NCBI GenBank assembly: GCA_020861125.1 | Contig: JAJBSZ010000066.1 | Coordinates: 1-6,644, forward strand | Direction of reading: 5' to 3' | Origin: Planctomycetota bacterium | GTDB lineage: Bacteria; Planctomycetota; SZUA-567 | DNA: 6,644 nucleotides | In this document: in pieces, positions 1 through 6,553 of the stretch | How the letters are laid out: every line of letters begins with the position of its first letter | How positions within the stretch are numbered: position 1 is the first letter of the stretch | Position numbers and translations under genes: made by a program | The notes under the pieces: model-generated | The model's input: the letters and a program-made list of their open reading frames with translations, nothing else | What the model was told of the DNA's origin: nothing | The model's database searches: none

Positions 1-1
1 G

Positions 2-343
2 ATCATGAAGCAGGCCAAGTTCCACAGCCTGATCGAATCCGGCGCCATCATCCATGCCTTTGTCGGCGAATCGCGGCCCTCGGCCGGCGCCATCGCCAGC
101 CTGGTGCGGAAGACTTTCGAAAAAACCAAAGCGGCGCAGTTGACCATTTCGCCCGAATTCACCATCTGCCGGTCCTGTCACAAGGTCGGCGCCGGCATCA
201 GCCAGCGGTGTCCGCACTGCGGCGCGGCCAACCTGCCGGGCATCCACCGCGTCGATGAAACCGACGCCACCGGGCGCAAGTGGAGCCGGGAGGGGCTGGC
301 GGAACTGGGCCGCCTGGAACTGGTGGCGGGCTGCTGTGGCTGA
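2..343 (+). CDS. nrdD: Anaerobic ribonucleoside-triphosphate reductase, C-terminal fragment
   Basis: Partial gene running off the left edge. Class III reductases make dNTPs from NTPs in the cytoplasm without oxygen, using a glycyl radical installed by NrdG. Seen here: the family's C-terminal segment (SGAIIHAFVGE, then KTFEKTKAAQLTISPEFTIC) followed by a zinc-binding CxxC...CPxCG module. Counting from the Met at base 5, its cysteines are C55, C58, C69 and C72. That Met is internal to the family alignment, so it is not the real start. Odd point: where NrdD proteins normally carry an RVxGY-type glycyl-radical motif, this protein reads HRVDETDATGRKW. An ungapped comparison keeps the flanking I, R, V, W and AEL but puts Glu (E85) at the radical glycine. 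No other frame restores the motif. The chain ends in GCCG, overlapping the nrdG start. Family assignment is firm; whether this copy is catalytically normal is open. Confidence 0.85.
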   Translation: MMKQAKFHSLIESGAIIHAFVGESRPSAGAIASLVRKTFEKTKAAQLTISPEFTICRSCHKVGAGISQRCPHCGAANLPGIHRVDETDATGRKWSREGLAELGRLELVAGCCG

Positions 344-1094
344 TCCCGCCGCGCCGCCCCTGGCCGCCGCCACCGGCTTCGACATGCGGGGCTTTATCGA
401 AAATTCCCTGCTGGAATGGGAAAACACCGTGGCCGCCGTGGTGATCGCCGGCGGCTGCAATTTCCGCTGTCCCTACTGCCATAGCTGGCGCTATGTCACC
501 GGCGTGGATGATCTGGAACGGCTGGACCCGCAAATCCTTTTCGATCTCCTGGAACGGCAGAAGGGGTGGATCGACGGCGTGGTGTTCACCGGCGGCGAAC
601 CCACCCTGCAGCCGGGCCTGACCGACCTCATCCGCCGCACCCGGGCGGCGGGAGTGCGGGTCAAGCTCCACACCAACGGCAGTCGGCCGGAGGTGGTGGC
701 AGGTCTTCTGGATGAGGGGTTGCTGGATTGTCTGGCGCTGGACTACAAGGCGCCGCTGGACGGGCGGTATTTCGCCGCGGCGGGTGTGCCGGAAGACACG
801 CGGCTCCTGGAGGACGTGAAGCGATCCTTTGCCCTGGCGGCGGCAGCGGGGGTGGATCGGGAATACCACACGACCCTGTCGCCCCGGCACGTGGACCTGC
901 CGACGCTGGAGGAAATGGCGGCGGATTTGGCGCCGGGCGGGCTGTGGATCCTGCAACAGTATGAAAACCTCGACTGTCTGGATGCCGGCGCCGCCGGCCG
1001 GCAACGGTTCGACGCCGCCATGCTCGACGCCCTCGAGGCGGCGGCGCGGCGGCGCTATCCGCGGGTACTGGGAAAACGCGGCACCTCGGCCTGA
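336..1094 (+). CDS. nrdG: Radical-SAM activating enzyme of anaerobic ribonucleotide reductase
   Basis: Predicted to use a [4Fe-4S] cluster and S-adenosylmethionine to generate the glycyl radical on NrdD; cytoplasmic and oxygen-sensitive. The cluster motif CNFRCPYC (CxxxCxxC) is intact, followed by the SAM-binding GGEP motif in VVFTGGEPTLQ, then a KLHTNG strand and a late LQQYENLDCLD segment, all as in the NrdG2-type activases. Start choice is uncertain. GTG at 336 overlaps the nrdD stop by 8 bases (GTGGCTGA), and the codons after it are G/C-ending like real coding sequence, giving 252 residues. ATG at 384 gives 236 residues beginning MRGFIENSLLEW, close to the usual family N-terminus, but has no visible ribosome site and would trim the first strand slightly. 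ATG at 255 would overlap nrdD by 89 bases and is unlikely. The position right after nrdD supports the assignment. Confidence 0.9.
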   Translation: MADPAAPPLAAATGFDMRGFIENSLLEWENTVAAVVIAGGCNFRCPYCHSWRYVTGVDDLERLDPQILFDLLERQKGWIDGVVFTGGEPTLQPGLTDLIRRTRAAGVRVKLHTNGSRPEVVAGLLDEGLLDCLALDYKAPLDGRYFAAAGVPEDTRLLEDVKRSFALAAAAGVDREYHTTLSPRHVDLPTLEEMAADLAPGGLWILQQYENLDCLDAGAAGRQRFDAAMLDALEAAARRRYPRVLGKRGTSA

Positions 1095-1101
1095 GGCCGG
1101 G
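1085..1101 (+). other. Hairpin spanning the nrdG stop codon
   Basis: An inverted repeat places CGGCC (1087-1091) opposite GGCCG (1095-1099) with the TGA stop as the three-base loop. One G-U pair and one C-G pair extend it to about 7 base pairs. No T-run follows, so it is not a classical intrinsic terminator. It could protect the upstream message end or be a chance product of GC-rich sequence. Confidence 0.35.
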
Positions 1102-1141
1102 CAGCCGCCCTGTTCATGGAAAGGCCAACGCGAGACAAGCC

Positions 1142-1723
1142 ATGGCTGATGATCTTTTTTCCGAAATACTCCGAGAAGCGCAGCGCGAGAAACGTCTCGT
1201 CTGCATCTTTCGGGATCCCTCGGACCTGCGCCGGTTCGCGGTGGGGTTCGTGGAGGCGGTATCGGACGCCGATTATACCCTGCAGCAGATCGACCCGGAC
1301 GGCCACCCCGACGGCCTCGATATCGGCTCCATTGACGACATCATCGAGATCCGCAAGGAATCTCGCTATGCCCGCCAGATCGCCCTGTTGATGGAAAACG
1401 AGGAGGAAACGGGCAAAACCGGCGGCGGCTGGAACGGCAAACCAAACCCGGAAAGTTGTCTGGAGGAAGTGTTGAAGCAGTCCATGCTGGACAAGCTGGT
1501 GGTCAATGTGCTCCTTGCCACCGGCGACGATGAACTGCGGTTCTACGGCATCGTTCGGGACATGACGGAATCCCACGTAAAGATCGACGTCCTTTCCGAC
1601 GACGGTGAACCGGACGGAACCTCGGTGGTGCGTCTTGACGATATCGCCGGGCTGCAGGTCGGTACCAGGGAAGAGCGCAAGGTGACCCTGTTCCACCGTC
1701 ACCGCATGCACCTCTACCTATGA
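1142..1723 (+). CDS. Uncharacterised protein with two tandem Sm-like-looking units
   Basis: I do not recognise a named family. The 193-residue protein has no signal peptide or membrane segment and is acidic, so probably cytoplasmic. It is an internal duplication. Unit 1 (about residues 5-84) and unit 2 (about 105-184) each start with a short helix (EILREAQREKRLV; EVLKQSMLDKLV). A strand-rich part with a shared G-x-P-D-G turn follows (54-58 and 155-159), then a D-D-I motif seven residues later (65-67 and 166-168). The two units are offset by about 100 residues and joined by a Gly-rich linker around 88-105. A helix followed by short strands would suit a small beta-barrel of the Sm/Hfq type, but that is inference from pattern only. 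Start: ATG 1142; the ribosome site is weak (AAAGG about 15 bases upstream). It follows nrdG by 47 bases and precedes amrS by 13, suggesting co-transcription. Confidence 0.85.
   Translation: MADDLFSEILREAQREKRLVCIFRDPSDLRRFAVGFVEAVSDADYTLQQIDPDGHPDGLDIGSIDDIIEIRKESRYARQIALLMENEEETGKTGGGWNGKPNPESCLEEVLKQSMLDKLVVNVLLATGDDELRFYGIVRDMTESHVKIDVLSDDGEPDGTSVVRLDDIAGLQVGTREERKVTLFHRHRMHLYL
1154..1693 (+). repeat. Two tandem protein-level repeat units within the unknown gene
   Basis: Unit 1 lies at about 1154-1393 and unit 2 at about 1454-1693. The match is at protein level (shared L-V after the helix, D-G-x-P-D-G turn, D-D-I seven residues after the turn), with little obvious DNA identity. This indicates an old duplication rather than a recent one. 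Confidence 0.6.
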
Positions 1724-1736
1724 CTATGGGATCGCC

Positions 1737-2741
1737 ATGAAGCCGGACCCCGTTCCCGCGCGGTATTACGAACGCTTTCCCGACGGCAATGTCAGCTGCC
1801 AGCTCTGTCCGCAGGAGTGCTTTCTGAAACCGGGCGCCACCGGCATCTGCGGCGTACGCCGGAACCGCGACGGCCGGCTCATGGCCCGCAGTTACGGGGC
1901 GGTGACCGCCTCCGCCCTGGATCCGGTGGAAAAAAAGCCGCTGTACCATTTTTTCCCCGGCCGGGAGATATTTTCCATCGGCGGATGGGGCTGCAACCTG
2001 CATTGCGTCTTTTGCCAGAACAGCCCGATCTCCCAGTTCGAGTCGCCCACCGTGCCCATGTCTCCGGTGGAAGTCGCCGCCGCGGCCGTGGCTGATGGCT
2101 CCATCGGCGCCGCCTATACCTATAACGAACCGGTGATCGCCATCGAGTATGTCATGGACTGTGCCCGGGAGGTTCGGCGGCGGGGCGGTAAAAACGTCCT
2201 GGTCACCAACGGCTTTATCCTGCCGGGACCGCTGGCGGATCTTCTGCCCGTGGTGGACGCCATGAATATCGATCTCAAAGGGTTCAACAATGATTTTTAC
2301 CGGCGCCTCTGCGGCGGCCGGCTGGAGCCGGTGTTGGACACCATCGCCGCCGCCTGCCGGGCGGTGCACGTGGAGTTGACGACATTGTTGATTCCCGACG
2401 CCAACGATGCGGTGCCGGAGCTGGAGGATCAGGCGGAATGGATCGCCGCCACCTGCGGCCGTGCCGTGCCTGTCCATCTCACGGCCTATCACCCGAGTTA
2501 CAATTATACCCGGGCGGCCACCACCGCCGCCCATCTGCGGCATGCGTGGGGGATTTTCCGAGAAAAGCTCGACTATGTCTATCTCGGGAACATCGTGGCG
2601 CCGGGCGCAGGGGATACCCTCTGCGTCCACTGCGGCAACGTCGTGATCCGGCGCCAGGTGTTCGATGTCGACACCGGCGGCATGCGGCTGGACGGCGCTT
2701 GCGCCCGCTGCGGCGGCGCCAACAATATCGTTACCTCGTGA
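1737..2741 (+). CDS. amrS: AmmeMemoRadiSam system radical-SAM enzyme
   Basis: Radical-SAM enzyme related to pyruvate formate-lyase activases. It usually co-occurs with AMMECR1-domain (AmrA) and Memo-like (AmrB) proteins; to my knowledge its substrate is not established. Seen in the 334 residues: an N-terminal cysteine cluster C21, C24, C28, C38 in the family pattern CxLCPxxC...GxxGxCxVRxN; the conserved DPVEKKPLYHF segment at 62-72; the [4Fe-4S] motif CNLHCVFCQN (C86, C90, C93); YTYNEP at 127-132 in the place of the usual GGEP; VTNGF; and MNIDLKGF. Near the end are YVYLGN (282 on the second Y) and a two-part zinc-ribbon-like set, C296/C299 and C322/C325, typical of the family. Length is normal. 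ATG 1737 lies 13 bases after the preceding stop with only a weak GGGA upstream, so coupling to the upstream gene is likely. Neither amrA nor amrB lies in the window. The final zinc-ribbon tail ends slightly differently from the family norm. Confidence 0.92.
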   Translation: MKPDPVPARYYERFPDGNVSCQLCPQECFLKPGATGICGVRRNRDGRLMARSYGAVTASALDPVEKKPLYHFFPGREIFSIGGWGCNLHCVFCQNSPISQFESPTVPMSPVEVAAAAVADGSIGAAYTYNEPVIAIEYVMDCAREVRRRGGKNVLVTNGFILPGPLADLLPVVDAMNIDLKGFNNDFYRRLCGGRLEPVLDTIAAACRAVHVELTTLLIPDANDAVPELEDQAEWIAATCGRAVPVHLTAYHPSYNYTRAATTAAHLRHAWGIFREKLDYVYLGNIVAPGAGDTLCVHCGNVVIRRQVFDVDTGGMRLDGACARCGGANNIVTS

Positions 2742-2772
2742 AATCGTCCCGATACCCTGGAGTTCTGACACT

Positions 2773-5700
2773 ATGCGCCTGAAATCGGTAGAACTGTTCG
2801 GCTTCAAATCATTCCCCGATCGTACGGTGATCGAGTTCGGCCAGGGGATCACCGCCATCCTCGGCCCCAACGGCTGCGGCAAGTCCAACGTTGTCGATGC
2901 CATCAAGTGGGTTTTAGGCGAGAAATCGGCGAAAAACCTGCGGGGCGAAGAAATGCTGGACGTGATCTTCTCCGGCTGCGAGACCCGTTCGCCCAGCGGC
3001 ATGGCCGAGGTCAAATTGCACTTTGACAATTCGGATCAACGCCTGGCCCTGCCCTACACGGAAATCTGTGTCGGCCGCCGGCTCTACCGGTCGCGGGAAA
3101 GTGAGTATTTCATCAACAACAACCGCTGCCGTCTCCGCGATATCCGCGACCTTTTCCTCGATACCGGCATCGGCAGTTCCGCCTATTCGGTGATCGAACA
3201 GGGACGGGTGGAGGCCCTGTTGCACGCCAAGCCTGCCGATCGCCGGGCGGTATTCGAAGAGGCGGCGGGTATCGCCAAGTTCAAGGTCAAGCGCAAGGAG
3301 ATCCTCTCCCGCCTCGAGCGCACGTCCCAGATCCTCCTCCGGGTCAGCGACCGAGTCGAGGAGAAGGAACGCCAGATCCGAAAGGTCGCAACCCAGGCCG
3401 CCAATGCCCGCCGCCACCGCCGCCTCACGGCCCAGCGCGACGGCGCGAGAAAACATCTGTACCAGCGTCAGTTCGCCGAACACTGTTCGCTCCTTCGGGA
3501 CTTGGCACGCCAGCGGGAAGCGCTGGACGCGGATCTGGACGGCGAAGAACGCTCCCTCGCCGCCCTCACCGCCGAGTTTACGGCGGTGGCGGCCCAGGAG
3601 GCCGAAATCACCGCCAACCGTGACGCCGTAATCGAAGCCGCCGCCAGCACTCAGGAGGACCTGTCGGCCATCCAGTTGGAACAGGCCCATGCCCGCAGCC
3701 GCATCGAAGCCCTCACCGGCGATATCACCCGCGGCAACGAGCGCCGGGCGGAACTCACGGCACGCCGGAACCGGCTGACCGCCCTGGAGGCGGAAACCCG
3801 AGGCTTGCTCGAGGAAGCCGGCGCCCTGGCCCGCCGCCTCGACGAGCGTTTTGGCCAGCAGGATGCGGAACGGCAAGCCCTGCTCCAAGCCGCCGCCGCC
3901 GCGGAAGAGGCCACCACCCTCCTCCGTACCCAAACCATCGACGTCAATGCCCGGCGGCAGCAGTGGTCGGCGGAAGCGGCCCGCCTGGAGGCGTCGGAAC
4001 AGTCGGCCGCCGCCCGTATGGCCGCCATCGACGCCCGACTGGCCGCCATCCGGGAGGAGGAGATGGCTGTGGGTCAGGCGGTGGCGGATCTCGAAACCCG
4101 CTACGGGGAGGCCGCCGCCGCCGCCGGTGCAGCGGTGGATCGCCTGGAGGCGATCCGCCACCGTCTGACCGAGGGCGGCGAACGGCTGCGGCGGCTCCAG
4201 GCCGAGGAACAGTCGGGTGCGTCCGAACGGGCGGCCAAGGCTTCCCGCAAGGCGACCCTCGAAGATCTGGAAAACAGTTTTGACGGCGCCTACGAGGGGG
4301 TCAAAAACATTCTCACCGCCGCCCGCGACCGGCAGGAATTCCGCGGCATCGTCGGCATGGCCCTGGACCTGATGACCGTTCCCCAGGATTTGGCGCTGGC
4401 GGTGGAGACCATCCTCGGCGCTTCGGCCCAGGACGTGGTGGTAGAAACCGCCCGGGACGCCCAAGCCGCTATTGAATACTTGAAACGGCATCGCCTCGGC
4501 CGCGCCACCTTCCTGCCGCTGGACCGGATCCAGCCCCGGCGGCGTTTGACCACCAGCCTCCGGCATATTCCCGGAGTCATCGGCGAAGCGGTGGATCTGG
4601 TGTCTTTCGACGCCCGGCACCGCACGGTGATGGAATACCTCCTGGCGGGGATCCTGGTGGTGGACAACCTCGGGTTGGCGCGGGAACTGGCTGGCCGGGA
4701 GGCGCGGGGAGTCAAGATCGTCACCCTGGAAGGCGATATCGTCAGTCCCTCCGGCGCCATGACCGGCGGCCACGGCCGGCAGCGCCGGGCCGGTCTGGTG
4801 CAGCGCAAGGCGGAACTGGACGCGCTGATCCAGGACCTTGCCGCCTGCGAGGCCCGGCTGGCGGAAACCGCCCGTCTCCGCGGCCAGGCCGCCGAAGCGG
4901 TAACGGTGCTGGAACGGGAAAAAACCGAAGTGGAATCGGCCCTGGCCGAAGCCGGCCGCTCCGAGGCCGGGCTGGCCCAAAGTTTGGCGGTACGGAAAAG
5001 CGAACTGGATCGCCTGACCCGGGACCGCGCCGAAGGCGAACGGGAGCGGGAAAGTCTTTCCGCGGGCGACGGCGGCCGGCGTGAGGAACTGGCCGATCTG
5101 CGCCACCGGCTGGCCGAAGCCGAAGCCGAACTGACCCGGCTGGAAGGTGAACTCGCGGCGAAGACGGCGGAACAGATCCGGACCCGCCAGACCATTGACG
5201 CCCTGGGGCAGGAGTTCGCCACCCTTTCGGGCGAACGCTCAGCCGCCCTGTCCCGGGTGCGTGAACTGGAAACCCGACTGGCGGAGATTGGTCGAGACCT
5301 CGCCGCCTGCCAGGAGGAACTGGACCGGCCGGGGCTGTCCAACGCCGAGGCCGAAAACGCTATCGCCGCCTTTCGCCGGCAGGTGGAAGAACTGGACCGG
5401 CGCGAGGTGGAACTTCTCCGCCTGCGGGACGAGCGGAAAGCCACCGGCACCGAGTTGTCGGAACGGTTGGTGGCGTGTCGTGAACGGGGCGAGGCGCTGC
5501 GCCAACGGGAGCGGGAGATCCAGGCCCAGACCGCCCGACTCCGGGAAGGCCTCGCCGTGATCGATCGGCATACGGCAGAATCCACCTTGCGGTTGGAGAA
5601 CATCCAGCAAAAGGCGGCCGAGGAACTCCAGCTCACCCTGACTATTCCCGAACCCCACGGCCACCAGGCAGAGGCGGTTGACGGCGGCCTGCCGGCGCCC

Positions 5701-6495
5701 ACCCCCGCGGCGGAGGAACCGGAGGCACCGCCGGAGATGACGGCGGAATGGGCGGCGCTGGACGATGCCCACCTGCAGGCGCTGGTGGAGGAATTCTCCC
5801 AGAAGATCCGCAATATCGTCAGCGTCACCCTGGAGGCCATCGACGAACTGGCCGAGCTGGAGGCGGGGGCGGAATTCCTCCGCAGCCACAAGGAGGAGCA
5901 GGAGGAAGCGGTGGCCACCATGCGCCAGGCCATCGAGCGGCTGAATCAGGAATCTTCCACCCGCTTCCAGGAAACCTTCGTGGCGGTGCGGGAAAACTTC
6001 CAGCAGATGTTCACCCGACTCTTCGGCGGCGGCAAGGCGGACCTGGTGCTGGAGGAGGTGACGGACCCGGAGGCGGATCCGCTGGATGCCGGCATCGACA
6101 TCAGCGCCCAGCCACCCGGCAAGGAACCCAAGAGCATTTCCCTCCTCTCCGGCGGGGAAAAGGCCCTCTGTGCGGTGGCACTCCTCTTCGCCCTGTTCCG
6201 GACCAAACCCAGTCCCTTCTGCATCCTCGACGAGGTGGACGGCCCGCTGGACGAATCCAATATCGACCGCTTCATGCAGCAGGTGAAGGATTTCACCGGC
6301 GACACCCAGTTCATCATCATCACCCACTCCCAGCGGACCATGGGCATGACAGACGAGATCTGGGGCGTCACCCAGAAGGTCCCGGGGATCAGCACCCTGG
6401 CCAGTTTGAAATTCGACGCCATGGAGGACATGAGCCGCGAGAAGGCCGCCGACCGAGGCATGACGGAAGATCGGCAGGAGGCACGGAGCGCCTAG
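2773..6495 (+). CDS. smc: Chromosome segregation ATPase SMC
   Basis: Complete 1240-residue SMC, somewhat longer than the usual ~1150-1190. As a homodimer with ScpA/ScpB it compacts and helps segregate the chromosome. N-head: starts MRLKSVELFGFKSF, Walker A GPNGCGKSN at 31-39, Q-loop Gln 143 in VIEQGR, and EEAAGIAKFK. Coiled coil 1 runs to about 500. The hinge is about 503-667 (DGAYEGVKNIL to GDIVSPSGAMTGG, with GRATFLPLDRI inside). Coiled coil 2 follows, then a Pro/Glu/Ala-rich break at about 957-990. C-head: signature LLSGGEKAL (S1126-E1129), Walker B CILDEVD (D1153, E1154) and H-loop ITHSQRTM. All ATPase motifs are present, so it should be active. Start: ATG 2773 has TGGAG 10 bases upstream and matches the family N-terminus; an in-frame ATG at 2665 lies inside amrS and adds unrelated residues. 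It begins 31 bases after amrS. scpA and scpB are not in view. Confidence 0.97.
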   Translation: MRLKSVELFGFKSFPDRTVIEFGQGITAILGPNGCGKSNVVDAIKWVLGEKSAKNLRGEEMLDVIFSGCETRSPSGMAEVKLHFDNSDQRLALPYTEICVGRRLYRSRESEYFINNNRCRLRDIRDLFLDTGIGSSAYSVIEQGRVEALLHAKPADRRAVFEEAAGIAKFKVKRKEILSRLERTSQILLRVSDRVEEKERQIRKVATQAANARRHRRLTAQRDGARKHLYQRQFAEHCSLLRDLARQREALDADLDGEERSLAALTAEFTAVAAQEAEITANRDAVIEAAASTQEDLSAIQLEQAHARSRIEALTGDITRGNERRAELTARRNRLTALEAETRGLLEEAGALARRLDERFGQQDAERQALLQAAAAAEEATTLLRTQTIDVNARRQQWSAEAARLEASEQSAAARMAAIDARLAAIREEEMAVGQAVADLETRYGEAAAAAGAAVDRLEAIRHRLTEGGERLRRLQAEEQSGASERAAKASRKATLEDLENSFDGAYEGVKNILTAARDRQEFRGIVGMALDLMTVPQDLALAVETILGASAQDVVVETARDAQAAIEYLKRHRLGRATFLPLDRIQPRRRLTTSLRHIPGVIGEAVDLVSFDARHRTVMEYLLAGILVVDNLGLARELAGREARGVKIVTLEGDIVSPSGAMTGGHGRQRRAGLVQRKAELDALIQDLAACEARLAETARLRGQAAEAVTVLEREKTEVESALAEAGRSEAGLAQSLAVRKSELDRLTRDRAEGERERESLSAGDGGRREELADLRHRLAEAEAELTRLEGELAAKTAEQIRTRQTIDALGQEFATLSGERSAALSRVRELETRLAEIGRDLAACQEELDRPGLSNAEAENAIAAFRRQVEELDRREVELLRLRDERKATGTELSERLVACRERGEALRQREREIQAQTARLREGLAVIDRHTAESTLRLENIQQKAAEELQLTLTIPEPHGHQAEAVDGGLPAPTPAAEEPEAPPEMTAEWAALDDAHLQALVEEFSQKIRNIVSVTLEAIDELAELEAGAEFLRSHKEEQEEAVATMRQAIERLNQESSTRFQETFVAVRENFQQMFTRLFGGGKADLVLEEVTDPEADPLDAGIDISAQPPGKEPKSISLLSGGEKALCAVALLFALFRTKPSPFCILDEVDGPLDESNIDRFMQQVKDFTGDTQFIIITHSQRTMGMTDEIWGVTQKVPGISTLASLKFDAMEDMSREKAADRGMTEDRQEARSA

Positions 6496-6509
6496 TACCC
6501 GAAATTTTT

Positions 6510-6541
6510 GGCCGGGGCCGAAGACCCCGCCGTCTCTTTTT
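6510..6541 (+). terminator. Possible intrinsic terminator after smc
   Basis: CGGGG (6513-6517) pairs with CCCCG (6525-6529) around a seven-base loop. GG at 6510-6511 can add two pairs with CC at 6530-6531 across one bulged C. A T-rich tail follows, ending in TTTTT at 6537-6541 after a GTCTC spacer. The short stem and the interrupted T-run make it a moderate candidate. It ends directly before the ribosome site of the next gene, so it may act as a leaky terminator or a leader hairpin. Confidence 0.5.
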
Positions 6542-6547
6542 AAGGAG
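6542..6547 (+). promoter_or_regulatory. Strong ribosome binding site for the exported-protein gene
   Basis: AAGGAG sits six bases before ATG 6554. It is the best Shine-Dalgarno match in the window and fixes the start of the last gene; the genes of the upstream cluster have weak or no such sites. Confidence 0.8.
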
Positions 6548-6553
6548 TATACG

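Noticed and set aside
255..335. Upstream ATG extension of nrdG
   Set aside because: It would overlap nrdD by 89 bases, and the added residues are Trp/Gly/Arg-rich out-of-frame sequence.
5..343. A stand-alone 112-residue zinc protein starting at ATG 5
   Set aside because: The first residues already match the interior of NrdD and the frame is open to the left edge, so it is the tail of a longer gene.
2665..2772. Upstream in-frame ATG for smc that would add 36 residues
   Set aside because: The added residues come from the amrS coding region read in another frame and do not resemble any SMC N-terminus. ATG 2773 has a better ribosome site and the exact family start.
1503..3029. 508-codon minus-strand open frame opposite the unknown gene, amrS and the smc start
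   Set aside because: It crosses three convincing plus-strand genes, has no recognisable motif, and is explained by the scarcity of stops in GC-rich antisense DNA.
2914..5106. Very long open frame on the minus strand (about 730 codons) opposite smc
   Set aside because: It lies wholly antisense to a full, motif-complete SMC. Its composition is that of a GC-rich shadow frame, with no recognisable domain.
3541..5640. GCC/GCG-rich tracts in smc that look like short DNA repeats
   Set aside because: They encode Ala/Glu/Arg-rich coiled coil with high-GC codons and show no regular unit or spacing, so neither a CRISPR array nor a tandem repeat.
4290..5933. 547-codon minus-strand open frame rich in Ser and Arg
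   Set aside because: A Ser/Arg-rich composition is typical of the reverse complement of GC-rich coiled-coil coding sequence; no domain is visible.
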